Source: Pseudarthrobacter oxydans (GTDB lineage: Bacteria; Actinomycetota; Actinomycetes; Actinomycetales; Micrococcaceae). From it: 64,000 nt of DNA. Location: positions 1,240,001 to 1,304,000 of the forward strand of contig NZ_CP139438.1 of NCBI RefSeq assembly GCF_034258515.1, given 5' to 3'. Made by a program: the position numbers and the translations under genes. The notes beneath the pieces are model-generated. The model was not told where the DNA came from, ran no database searches, and saw only the letters and a program-made list of their open reading frames with translations. The stretch's first letter is position 1; the number at the start of each line of letters is the position of its first letter. Positions 18,700-26,951 of this stretch are shown here, in pieces.

Positions 18700-18843
18700 G
18701 CGGAACCTCCCCCTGTGTGCGCCCGTACTCCGAAGGCCTTTACCCCTGAAAAAACCGAGACCGGAGCCCGCCCGAGACCTGGGCGGGAGACGCCCTCCCA
18801 TGCTATCCCCTCAGGGCGGAAGGCGCTCCTGTCCGGGGTCTCG

Positions 18844-20985
18844 CTACCGCCCCTTGAGGGCATTGAGGGCTTCCTCCGCGTGCTGCAGCGCCTGCTCCAG
18901 CCGCGGGCCGGGCTGCGGCAGCGAGAACAGGTACCCCTGGAGCGTGTCGCATTCCAGTGCCGTGAGGTAGTCCGCCTGCGCTGCCGTTTCCACACCTTCC
19001 GCGGTGACAGTCAGGCCAAGGCTGTGGGCCATGTTGATCATTGAGCTGAGGATGGGAAGCCGCTCATTGCCGGTATGCACCATGGACACGAACGTCCTGT
19101 CGATCTTCACAGTGTCCACCGGCAGGTCCTGAAGCCTGCCCAGCGAGGAATAGCCGGTGCCGAAGTCGTCCAGGGCAACCCTTGCGCCCGCGTCCCGCAG
19201 GGTGCTGAGCTGTTTGATCAGGGTGCAGTCAGCGTCGAAGAACACGCTCTCGGTGACCTCCAGGACGAGCTGGTAGGCGGCAACGCCCTTGGCCTCCGCG
19301 AGCCCCAGGACCGTCTGCGCGAAATCCGGGTCCTGGAGCTGGACGCCGGAGACGTTCACGGCGAGCGACCGGGACGGGTCCCGGCTCAGCCAGGGTGCCA
19401 GCTCCGCCATGCCCCGTGCCATCACTTCGGCACCGATCTCGTTAATCAGTCCCGTGCGTTCCGCCAGCGGGATGAAGACCGACGGCGGGACGCGGGTGCC
19501 GTCGCAGTCCCACCTCGCCAGCGCCTCAAACGTGACCACCTGGTCCATGCGGTGGGAAACGATGGGCTGGAAATCCACCGAGATCTCGCTCCGGGCTACG
19601 GCGAGCTGCAGCCCGCCCTCCATGTAGGTCCTTTGCACCAGGGCCGTCATCATGTCCGGGTGGAAGCGCAGGAATCGGTTCTTGCCTGCGGCTTTCGCCG
19701 CGTACATGGCGATGTCGGCCTGGCGCAGGAGCTCGGAGGCGCCCACATTGTCCCGGGCCATTGAGGCGAGCCCCAGGCTGAGACTGGGCCGCAGGACCGT
19801 GCCCTGGATGGTGACCGGGACGTTCAGGCACCGGACAATGCATTCGGCAATGGCATCGGCGTCCGGGCAGGCTGTCAGGAGGACCACGAATTCGTCACCG
19901 CCCAGCCGGGCTACGACGTCGGCAGTCGGGGCGCAGCCGCGGAGCCTGCGGGACACCTCGATGAGCATCTCGTCGCCGGCCTGATGCCCCAGGATGTCAT
20001 TGACTTCCTTGAAGTCGTCCAGGTCCAGGAGCAGGACGTCCACTGTCTTCAGCCGGGGCTCCTCCACGGAACCGGCCAGTGCATCATTGAACACCGCCCT
20101 GTTGGCCAGTCCCGTGAGGGGGTCCTGGAACGCCATCGTGCGCAGTTTCTCGGCCTGGGCCGCCAGATCCACCATGGCCTGATGAGCCTGCTCCTGGGCC
20201 TTCCGCCGCGGCGTCACATCCCGGAAGCTCCACACCCGGCCGACCACGTCATTGCCCACCCGCTGGGGCCGCGAATACCGTTCGAAGGTCCGGCCGTCCG
20301 TCAGGTCCACCACATCATGGCTCTCCGCCGAGGGGCTGTCCGCCAGCTCTGCGAGCCGGGCAGTGAAGGCAACCGGATCCGCGATCTGGGCCATGACCAG
20401 CTCCATCACCGGTTCCTCGCTGTCGCCCGCCATAAGCTCCGGCGGGATACCCCACATGGAGAGGAACTGGTCGTTGAAACCGGCCACGTGGCCGGCGGAG
20501 CTCATCACCAGGATGCCGTCCGCGGTTGACTCCAGCGTGGCGGTCAGCAGGGACATCGCCTCCCGCAGGTCCGCATCCGCGTCCTGGCGGTGGGAAGTAC
20601 CCCGGACGGACAGCAGCAGTAGCGGCACGGCGGGAACGACGTCGTCGGATCCCGGCACCAGGGAACCCGCTGCTTCAGCGGGGAACTCCGTTCCATCCCT
20701 GCGCACGCCGTAGATTTCGCGCGGCGGGAGGTGCTCCCGGGGCCCGGCAAGGAGCCTGGCGAGAAGCTGCGCCACCTCGCCGCGGAAGCCCTCGGCCAGG
20801 AGCGTCCGGTGGTCCCGCCCGGCCAGGTCCCCGCTGGCGTACCCGAACATCCTCCCGGCGGCGGCGTTGGCCATAGTGATGCTCCCGTCGGCCGCAATGG
20901 CCAGGAGAGCGTCCGGGCTGGCGTCCAGGACCGTGCCGAACATCAGTCCTGCCGGATTTTTTCTGTGGCTCCAGTCATCAGTCAT
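18844..20985 (-). CDS. PAS-PAS-GGDEF-EAL cyclic-di-GMP protein
   Basis: A 713-residue cytoplasmic protein. Two PAS-like regions (about 20-130 and 155-285, the first with DASPDALLAIAADGSITMAN) precede a GGDEF domain with intact RLGGDEF (about 360-366) and an EAL domain with EALARW (about 487), DDFGTGYSSL and TAEGVET, i.e. catalytic residues of both halves look complete. No Arg is seen at the I-site position. It could be bifunctional or a phosphodiesterase tuned by the GGDEF domain. ATG 20985 follows a GAGGGGGG site. It lies upstream of, and is co-directional with, the hybrid kinase (145 bp gap) and is the natural counterpart to the cyclase at 14732. Confidence 0.94.
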   Translation of the reverse strand: MTDDWSHRKNPAGLMFGTVLDASPDALLAIAADGSITMANAAAGRMFGYASGDLAGRDHRTLLAEGFRGEVAQLLARLLAGPREHLPPREIYGVRRDGTEFPAEAAGSLVPGSDDVVPAVPLLLLSVRGTSHRQDADADLREAMSLLTATLESTADGILVMSSAGHVAGFNDQFLSMWGIPPELMAGDSEEPVMELVMAQIADPVAFTARLAELADSPSAESHDVVDLTDGRTFERYSRPQRVGNDVVGRVWSFRDVTPRRKAQEQAHQAMVDLAAQAEKLRTMAFQDPLTGLANRAVFNDALAGSVEEPRLKTVDVLLLDLDDFKEVNDILGHQAGDEMLIEVSRRLRGCAPTADVVARLGGDEFVVLLTACPDADAIAECIVRCLNVPVTIQGTVLRPSLSLGLASMARDNVGASELLRQADIAMYAAKAAGKNRFLRFHPDMMTALVQRTYMEGGLQLAVARSEISVDFQPIVSHRMDQVVTFEALARWDCDGTRVPPSVFIPLAERTGLINEIGAEVMARGMAELAPWLSRDPSRSLAVNVSGVQLQDPDFAQTVLGLAEAKGVAAYQLVLEVTESVFFDADCTLIKQLSTLRDAGARVALDDFGTGYSSLGRLQDLPVDTVKIDRTFVSMVHTGNERLPILSSMINMAHSLGLTVTAEGVETAAQADYLTALECDTLQGYLFSLPQPGPRLEQALQHAEEALNALKGR

Positions 20986-21107
20986 TGCGCCACCCCCCTC
21001 GCACATCATAAAGCGCGAATGCTGAATTGGTGGCGGAACAGCAGGAATCGGTTACAGGCCGGCCGGCGCCCTGTGTGCGGCCCGGTTGCCGGGTTCCCCG
21101 GGAACGC

Positions 21108-21143
21108 AAATAGCGCCGCCCCCTCGGAGGGGCGGCGCTATTT
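21108..21143 (-). terminator. Rho-independent-type terminator after the GlsB-like gene
   Basis: Perfect 15-bp GC-rich stem AAATAGCGCCGCCCC (21108-21122) with its complement at 21129-21143 and a 6-base loop, flanked by A-rich/T-rich ends. It lies 26 bp past the stop of the minus-strand gene at 21169 and isolates it from the downstream GGDEF-EAL gene. Confidence 0.85.
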
Positions 21144-21168
21144 TCTTGTTGAGGAATATGTGGGGTTG

Positions 21169-21438
21169 CTACACCCGGCGGCCGCTGCGGTTGGCAACCG
21201 CACCGTAAACCAGGAGCACGATGACTGAACCAAGAATTGCCAGCAGCCAAGTGCGGAGGTCGAAGAATTCAGCCAGTCCGCCGCCGAAAATCAGCGAGCC
21301 GATCCAGCCGCCCAAAAGGGCGCCGACAACGCCGAGGACCAGGGTGACCACCCAGCCTCCGCCTTGGCGGCCAGGCAAGATGGCCTTTGCGATGGCGCCG
21401 GCGATCAGGCCCAAAATGAGAAATCCGAGAATACCCAT
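21169..21438 (-). CDS. GlsB/YeaQ/YmgE-family small membrane protein
   Basis: An 89-residue protein with three hydrophobic helices (about 2-20, 28-52 and 60-82) and the glycine-rich family pattern GFLILGLIAGAIAKAILPG ... VVGALLGGWIGSLIFGGG. The family (transglycosylase-associated, Pfam) is linked to general stress responses; the molecular role is not known. AAGGAG is 8 bases before ATG 21438. Followed by its own terminator. Confidence 0.92.
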   Translation of the reverse strand: MGILGFLILGLIAGAIAKAILPGRQGGGWVVTLVLGVVGALLGGWIGSLIFGGGLAEFFDLRTWLLAILGSVIVLLVYGAVANRSGRRV

Positions 21439-21603
21439 GTTGCCACTCCTTAATCGGTAAGTTGTGCCGGGCCCCCATTTCCGGTTCCATAATTCAATCA
21501 GTGTGCTTACTGCTCTGCAAGGGTTTGATTGTCACGGGATGACTGTCAGTTTTCCTGTATCGATAGGATTGGGTGACCCCGCCATCTACCAAGGAGCTCC
21601 CGC

Positions 21604-22470
21604 ATGTGCAGCCAGCAGACCGTCCGGCCGCGTGCCGTGTTCCTCGATATCGACGGCACTTACGCAGACCATGGGCTCGCTCCGGACGCCCATGTGGAGG
21701 CAGTCCGCACCGCACGCCGGCTGGGACACCTCGTCTTTGTGTGCACCGGCCGGCCGCTGGCCATGGTCCCCGCCCACATCCTTGAAGCTGGTTTTGACGG
21801 GACCATCACCGGCGCCGGCGCCAGGGTGGAGCTGGACGGCCAGGTCCTCAAGGACACGCGCTTCGACCAGGACCTGGCCGGCCGCATCGTTGACGCCCTG
21901 GATGCCCATGACGTGGCCTACATCCTCGAAGCCCCGGAATCCCTTCACGGCCGCACGGGCGTGGACCGGCGGCTGAGGGAGGTGCTTGGGCCCATTTTTG
22001 CCGACCGCCCGCAGCATGACGGCGTCCTCGGGACCGATGTGGATCCCCTTGAAGACATCCTGGGACCCATGCAGTACAGCGACGACCTCCGCGCCGTCTC
22101 CTACGCCAAGATCTCCTGTTTCGATTCTGACGTGCCACTGAAGCAGCTGGTGGACCTGCTCGGTCCGCAGGTGGGGCTCATCCCCAGCTCCCTCTCCGCC
22201 CTGGGGGACCGTGCCGGGGAGATCTTCATGGCCGGGACCCACAAGGCGGTGGGCATCCAGGTGGTGGAGGAGCATCTGGGCCTTGACCGGGCGGACATCG
22301 TGGCTATCGGCGACAGCGCCAACGACATTGAAATGCTTGAATACGCCGGGGTGGGGATCGCCGTGGAAGGCGGGCACCCTGCCGTGCTGGCCGTTGCCGA
22401 CCGGTTTACGGCCGGCCCGGCGGGCAACGGCGTGGCCCTCGCCTTCGCCGAGCTGGGCCTGCTGGACTAA
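21604..22470 (+). CDS. HAD-superfamily phosphatase, Cof type
   Basis: A 288-residue cytoplasmic hydrolase of the HAD IIB (Cof/YbiV) branch acting on small phosphorylated metabolites. Motif I FLDIDGTYADHG (nucleophile Asp in DIDGT), motif II FVCTGRP, Lys in HKAVGIQ and motif IV AIGDSANDIEML are all present, with a cap domain between. Two residues differ slightly from the usual DGTL (here DGTY). AAGGAG (21590-21595) is 8 bases before ATG 21604. Its TAA stop overlaps the convergent ugd stop (22467-22470). Substrate unknown. Confidence 0.9.
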   Translation: MCSQQTVRPRAVFLDIDGTYADHGLAPDAHVEAVRTARRLGHLVFVCTGRPLAMVPAHILEAGFDGTITGAGARVELDGQVLKDTRFDQDLAGRIVDALDAHDVAYILEAPESLHGRTGVDRRLREVLGPIFADRPQHDGVLGTDVDPLEDILGPMQYSDDLRAVSYAKISCFDSDVPLKQLVDLLGPQVGLIPSSLSALGDRAGEIFMAGTHKAVGIQVVEEHLGLDRADIVAIGDSANDIEMLEYAGVGIAVEGGHPAVLAVADRFTAGPAGNGVALAFAELGLLD

Positions 22471-23846
22471 ACCCGGGGCAGGGCCCTCTCCACAGCCGGC
22501 ACGTCGGCGCCCCTGGTGCCCAGGCCGCGCACCACCCAGCCGTGGGCCTGCCATTCCGCCGCGTCCAGCACGTTGCGCGCGTCCAGCACCACCCGCCGTC
22601 GTACGGCCGCACCCGCAGCCTCAGGGGACAGCCGCCTGTATTCATCCCACTCCGTGAGCAGCAGGACCAACTCGGCGCCTTCGAGCGCCCGCCCGGCGGC
22701 GGCCTCGAACCGCAGGCGCGGGTAGCGCCGCCAGGCGTGGTTCACCGCCTTGGGATCCGTGACCGTGACGTGCGCCCCGGCCGCGGCCAGCCGGTCGGCC
22801 ACGTCCAGGGCGGGGGAGTCCCGGATGTCGTCGGTGTCCGGTTTGAAGGAAGCGCCCAGCACGGTGATGGAGCGGCCGGCAACGCTGCCGCCGCAGAGTT
22901 CGTCGGCCAGGCCGACCGTCCGTTCGCGCTGGCCCAGGTTGACCGAATCAACGAGGCGCATCCAGTCGTCCACGGCCGTGACCCCCAGGTCCGCGGCCTG
23001 CGCCCGGAAGCTGCGGATGTCTTTGGGCAGGCAGCCGCCCCCAAACCCGAGTCCGGCATGCAGGTACCGTCCGCCGATGCGCGGGTCCATCCCCATCGCC
23101 TCGCTGAGTTCCGCCACGTCCGCGCCCGAGGCGTCGCACAGTTCGGACACGGCATTGATGAAGCTGATTTTGGTGGCCAGGTAGGCGTTGGCGGCCGACT
23201 TGATGAGCTCTGCAGTGGCAAAGTTGCAGACCAAGCGCGGAATGCCTGCCCGGAGAAGCGGTTCGTAGACGGTGTCCAGGGCCGCTGTCTCCCCGAGCGG
23301 CGCGCCGGTGCCGCTGTGAAAGGCGGCTGCGCGCCCGCCGTCGACCCCGTAGACCAGCCGGTCCGGCACCAGCGAGTCCTTCACCGCGGTTCCCTGCCGG
23401 AGGAATTCCGGGTTCCAGGCGAGCAGCACGTCCGGCCGGGGTGCCAGTACGCCGCGGAGCATCTCCACCGTGCCTACGGGGACGGTGGATTTGCCGACGA
23501 CGACGGCGCCCGCCGCCAGGTGCGGCAGCAGGGCTTCGGTGGCGGAGACCAGGAAGGTGAGGTCGGCGGCGTCGGACGTTTTGTCCTGCGGGGTGCCCAC
23601 GCACAGGAAGTGCACTTGCGCGTCCTTCGCAGCGGCGGCGCTGGTGGAAAAGGTGAGCCTGCCGGTTTGCCGGCCGTCCCGCAGCAGTTCGTCCAGGCCC
23701 GGTTCGTGGAAGGGGGCGGCACCGCGCGCCAGCTGCTCCACTTTGCCGGGATCGACGTCAATCCCCACCACGGTGTGGCCCATGGAAGCGAGGGTGGCGG
23801 CATGCACGGCGCCCAGGTAACCGCAGCCAATCACGGAAATTTTCAC
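22467..23846 (-). CDS. ugd: UDP-glucose 6-dehydrogenase
   Basis: Oxidises UDP-glucose to UDP-glucuronate with two NAD+. The 459-residue product has the N-terminal Rossmann motif IGCGYLGAVHAA, the conserved GKSTVPVGT, the linker-helix region ATAELIKSAANAYLATKISFIN with the catalytic Lys, and the nucleophilic Cys in GFGGGCLPKD (about 271). It starts at GTG 23846, which overlaps the stop of the glycosyltransferase gene upstream as GTGA, so the two are translationally coupled. A related nucleotide-sugar dehydrogenase is possible but the motifs fit Ugd best. Confidence 0.92.
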   Translation of the reverse strand: MKISVIGCGYLGAVHAATLASMGHTVVGIDVDPGKVEQLARGAAPFHEPGLDELLRDGRQTGRLTFSTSAAAAKDAQVHFLCVGTPQDKTSDAADLTFLVSATEALLPHLAAGAVVVGKSTVPVGTVEMLRGVLAPRPDVLLAWNPEFLRQGTAVKDSLVPDRLVYGVDGGRAAAFHSGTGAPLGETAALDTVYEPLLRAGIPRLVCNFATAELIKSAANAYLATKISFINAVSELCDASGADVAELSEAMGMDPRIGGRYLHAGLGFGGGCLPKDIRSFRAQAADLGVTAVDDWMRLVDSVNLGQRERTVGLADELCGGSVAGRSITVLGASFKPDTDDIRDSPALDVADRLAAAGAHVTVTDPKAVNHAWRRYPRLRFEAAAGRALEGAELVLLLTEWDEYRRLSPEAAGAAVRRRVVLDARNVLDAAEWQAHGWVVRGLGTRGADVPAVERALPRV

Positions 23847-25000
23847 AATGCTGCTCCTTCGGTGCTGCCAGAGCCCAGGGAAACCGGGACTCCGGCAATG
23901 GCGTCTTCGTAGTGGCGCACCAGTTCGGCGCAGAGGGCAGGCCAGGTCCTGTCCTGCACGGAGGCATGCGCCGCGGCGGCGAACGCGCGGCGTTTGGCGT
24001 CGTCGCCCATCAGGTCGAGAACTTGGCTCCGCATGGCGGACAGGTCGCCGGGCTCGTAGAGCCAGCCCGTCCGCGAGTTCTCCACCAGGTCCAGCGGGCC
24101 CCCGCGGCCGGTGGCCACCACCGGCACGCCCGATGCCATCGCCTCCTGGATGGTCTGGCAGAAGGTCTCGAACTCACCCGGGTGGACGAAGAGGTCGAAG
24201 GACGCCACGGCGCGTGCCAATTCTTCGCCCCCCAGGAACCCGGTGAAGACCGCGTCCGGTAAGGCCTCCTCCAGCGCCGCACGCTGCGGTCCGTCGCCCA
24301 CGATGACCAGCCTGGTGTTGGGGACGCCGGCCAGAGCAGCGAGGTCCTCCACCTGCTTCTCCATCGCGAGCCTGCCCACGTAGCCGATGATCCGCCTGCC
24401 GCCGGGAGCCACCCCGGCCCGCCACCCGTCGTCGCGCTTTTCCGGTGAAAACCTGGCAGTGTCCACCCCGCGCCGCCACATCCGCACCCGTGGAATGCCG
24501 CGGCCGCGCAACTGGTTCAGCGCGAACGTTGACGGCACCAGGGTGCGGGAGGCGAGCAAATGGATGTTCTCCACCCGGTTCCACGCCCAGTTTTCCAGGA
24601 ACGGAACCCCGTACCTTCCCGCGTAGCTGGGAACCTCGGTCTGGTAGATCGCCACGGTGGGGATGCCCAGCTGGTGGGCGGCCTGGACGGCACGCCAGCC
24701 CAGGATGAACGGCGAAGCCAGGTGGACGACGTCCGGTGCGTAATCGGCAAGGATTCGCTTGACCCGGTACACACCGCCCATCGCCACCCGGACGTTTGTG
24801 TAGCCGGCCAGCGGAACTGCCGGCAGCCGGTGGATCTCTGCGCCCTTGACGTGGTCCGGCGCTTGGGCGTCCTGCGCAGAGGGTGCGATGACCAGGACGT
24901 CGTCGCCCCGGTCCTGGAGATGGTCCAGCACCCTCAGGATGGAATGGGTGACCCCGTTCATCAGCGGCAGGAATGATTCAGCAACAATTGCGATCCTCAC
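23843..25000 (-). CDS. Glycosyltransferase family 4, MgtA-like alpha-mannosyltransferase
   Basis: A 385-residue GT-B enzyme. The N-terminal MRIAIVAESFLPLMNGVTHS with VVHLASPFILGWRA and the middle VPSTFAL...RMWRRGVDTARFSP resemble corynebacterial/mycobacterial MgtA, which transfers mannose from GDP-mannose to glucuronosyl-diacylglycerol. The donor-site E-x7-E is present (GEFETFCQTIQEAMASG). Coupling to ugd, which makes UDP-glucuronate, supports a joint role in glucuronic-acid-based glycolipid or lipomannan anchors (inference from family and context). The start is GTG 25000; GGAGG lies almost adjacent to it, which is unusual, but no better start exists. Confidence 0.85.
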   Translation of the reverse strand: MRIAIVAESFLPLMNGVTHSILRVLDHLQDRGDDVLVIAPSAQDAQAPDHVKGAEIHRLPAVPLAGYTNVRVAMGGVYRVKRILADYAPDVVHLASPFILGWRAVQAAHQLGIPTVAIYQTEVPSYAGRYGVPFLENWAWNRVENIHLLASRTLVPSTFALNQLRGRGIPRVRMWRRGVDTARFSPEKRDDGWRAGVAPGGRRIIGYVGRLAMEKQVEDLAALAGVPNTRLVIVGDGPQRAALEEALPDAVFTGFLGGEELARAVASFDLFVHPGEFETFCQTIQEAMASGVPVVATGRGGPLDLVENSRTGWLYEPGDLSAMRSQVLDLMGDDAKRRAFAAAAHASVQDRTWPALCAELVRHYEDAIAGVPVSLGSGSTEGAAL

Positions 25001-25123
25001 CCCTCCACGATGGGCTGGGGGCTTGAAATGGCGGGGGAGAAAGCGTTACCCGCAGGAGAAGGCTGGGTGAACAGGAACCGCCGTGTTTCGAAAAAATTAC
25101 TAAGTAGGCTTCCCTTTTGATGC

Positions 25124-25135
25124 TAAGCATGCTTA
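25124..25135. promoter_or_regulatory. Perfect 12-bp palindrome upstream of the YsnF-like gene
   Basis: TAAGCATGCTTA is a perfect palindrome 124 bp before the PRC-barrel gene and 123 bp before the divergent glycosyltransferase start. It is embedded in the only AT-rich part of the 259-bp gap (TTCGAAAAAATTACTAAGTAGG just upstream has a related TAAGTA). Candidate operator; binding protein unknown. Confidence 0.4.
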
Positions 25136-25259
25136 CGGTATGGGTGCAGCTAACGCGAAGCCTCAAGCAGTCGGGGCGGAGGCCGCGCCACGGGAACGCC
25201 GTGCCGGTGCATCCATTGGTTAGCTAAGCCCAGCGCAACGACACATCCAAGGAGACGTC

Positions 25260-26096
25260 ATGCTCAACCGGGAAAACATTGAGAACCTGCTCACCAAGGG
25301 CGGCAACGTTATCGGCTCCGATGGCGAGAAGATCGGCTCCATCGGCCAGCTTTATGCGGACGACGACACCGGCGAGCCCACCTGGGTCACCGCCAAGACC
25401 GGCCTTTTTGGCACCTCCCAGTCCTTCGTGCCCGTCGAGGGTGCGCACAGCCAGGGCGACGACCTGGTGGTGCCCTACAGCAAGGAGCACGTCAAGGACG
25501 CCCCGCGGGTGGACGTGGACGGCCACCTCACCCCCGAGGAAGAGGACCGGCTCTACACATACTATGAGCGCGGCGCCCGGACCTACTCCGAGTCCCAAGA
25601 CGATGTGGACCTGCAGGGCGACGCCGACCTGAACGCAGGCACTCCCACGGCAGGTATCGATTCGGACCGCCGCGCTGACCGGGGCACCGTGGGCCACGAC
25701 ACCTCAGGCCCCACCACGGATGACGCCATGACGCGCTCCGAGGAGCGGCTCCACGTCGGGACCGAGCGGGAAACCACGGGCCGGGCACGGCTGCGGAAAT
25801 ACGTCACCACGGAAAACGTCACCAAGACCGTTCCCGTGCAGCGTGAAGAAGTCCGGCTTGAACGCGAGCCCATCACAGATGCCAACAGGGGTTCGGCCCT
25901 CAGCGGACCGGACATCAGCGAGGAAGAGCATGAGGTGGTCCTGCATGAGGAACGCCCCGTGGTGCAGAAGGAAGCCGTTCCCGTCGAGCGGGTCCGCCTC
26001 GACAAGGACGTTGTCCACGACGACGTGACGGTCAATGAGGAAGTCCGCAAGGAGCACATCGACGCTGACGGTGTCGACCGGGACGGGCGCCGCTAG
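25260..26096 (+). CDS. PRC-barrel and DUF2382 (YsnF-type) stress protein
   Basis: A 278-residue cytoplasmic protein. Residues 10-80 form a PRC-barrel (GGNVIGSDGEKIGSIGQLY ... PTWVTAKTGLFG ... VPYSKEHVKDAP); a disordered acidic linker follows; residues 150-270 form the DUF2382 domain with EERLHVGTE, ARLRKYVTTENVTKTVPVQRE and RLDKDVVHDD. Such proteins are abundant in desiccation- and UV-tolerant actinobacteria and are thought to be part of a general stress response; their mechanism is not known. AAGGAG (25249-25254) is 5 bases before ATG 25260. A strong terminator follows. Confidence 0.92.
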   Translation: MLNRENIENLLTKGGNVIGSDGEKIGSIGQLYADDDTGEPTWVTAKTGLFGTSQSFVPVEGAHSQGDDLVVPYSKEHVKDAPRVDVDGHLTPEEEDRLYTYYERGARTYSESQDDVDLQGDADLNAGTPTAGIDSDRRADRGTVGHDTSGPTTDDAMTRSEERLHVGTERETTGRARLRKYVTTENVTKTVPVQREEVRLEREPITDANRGSALSGPDISEEEHEVVLHEERPVVQKEAVPVERVRLDKDVVHDDVTVNEEVRKEHIDADGVDRDGRR

Positions 26097-26157
26097 CGAG
26101 GCAGTGCGGAGGCTGAAGCGCCGCTGAACGGACCGGCGACGAGGCAACAGCACAGCG

Positions 26158-26199
26158 AACGACGCCGGGAGTCCTCCTTGGGGGCTCCCGGCGTCGTTT
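26158..26199 (+). terminator. Terminator after the YsnF-like gene
   Basis: Perfect 14-bp stem AACGACGCCGGGAG (26158-26171) with its complement at 26185-26198, 13-base loop and TTT at the end, 62 bp past the stop codon. Confidence 0.8.
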
Positions 26200-26222
26200 C
26201 TGCATGCCGACCTGGTTAAAAC

Positions 26223-26261
26223 GCTGGTGCAGCCCCCGCTCAGGGCGGCGACTGCACCAGC
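26223..26261 (-). terminator. Hairpin after the DUF4383 gene
   Basis: Arms GCTGGTGCAG (26223-26232) and its complement (26252-26261) enclose 19 bases; 77 bp downstream of the DUF4383 gene on its strand. No T-run, so termination is only likely. Nothing else is seen in the gap 26262-26337. Confidence 0.5.
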
Positions 26262-26337
26262 CAGTAGGACGAATATCGTCAGAACTTAGGTTCTTCTTTC
26301 ATTCGCGGCTCCTGTTTCCCGGCTTACGGATTCCGGG

Positions 26338-26796
26338 TTATGTCCTGCCGGCCTGGTTCCTCGAGAACAGCCAGCCGGCAACAATCATCACTGCGCCCAG
26401 TGCCAGGTGGGTCCAGTTGTCCAGCATGTTCAGCGAGAGGAAGTTCGCCGCTGAATCCACGCCGACAATCAGGCCGTAGACGGCAAGGACCATGTACAGT
26501 GCGCCTGCTCCCAGGAGGAAGTTCCGTGCCCCATGTTCGGTGCGGGACATTGCCCAGCCGGTAGCGCCGATGGCCAGCTGCACGATGTTAAGCAGCATGG
26601 ATACTTGGAACAGTCCAAGGAACATGGCGTGTGACGCCGGTCCGAGGAACAACAGTTCGCTGTATTGGGTGGTGACGCCGGGGATGAACCCCAGGATACC
26701 CACCAGCATCAAAACAATTCCCACTCCCATGCCCGCGTTTTGGACGTCTGCCCGGCCAAAGTGAACGCCGTGTGCATGTGGGGATGCGGTAGTCAT
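26338..26796 (-). CDS. DUF4383 membrane protein
   Basis: A 152-residue protein with four hydrophobic helices and the DUF4383 pattern: VQNAGMGVGIVLMLVGILGFIPGVTT, LLFLGPASHAMFLGLFQVSMLLNIVQLAIGATGWA, FLLGAGALYMVLAVYGLI and NMLDNWTHLALGAVMI. Length is typical of the family, whose function is unknown. GGAGGA lies 4 bases before ATG 26796. It is divergent from the DUF6350 gene. Confidence 0.9.
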   Translation of the reverse strand: MTTASPHAHGVHFGRADVQNAGMGVGIVLMLVGILGFIPGVTTQYSELLFLGPASHAMFLGLFQVSMLLNIVQLAIGATGWAMSRTEHGARNFLLGAGALYMVLAVYGLIVGVDSAANFLSLNMLDNWTHLALGAVMIVAGWLFSRNQAGRT

Positions 26797-26951
26797 TTTC
26801 TCCTCCAATCCACTCGTTGTGGACAGTTAAATCTTACGGCGGACGCCTCTGAAAAGCGCCGGTGCGGGCGCACCTGAAGTTTCCTCATGATCAGGCGGTT
26901 GAGCCTGTCGTTCCCGGCCCGGGCGGGCTGGCCGTGACACCATGGGGCACG

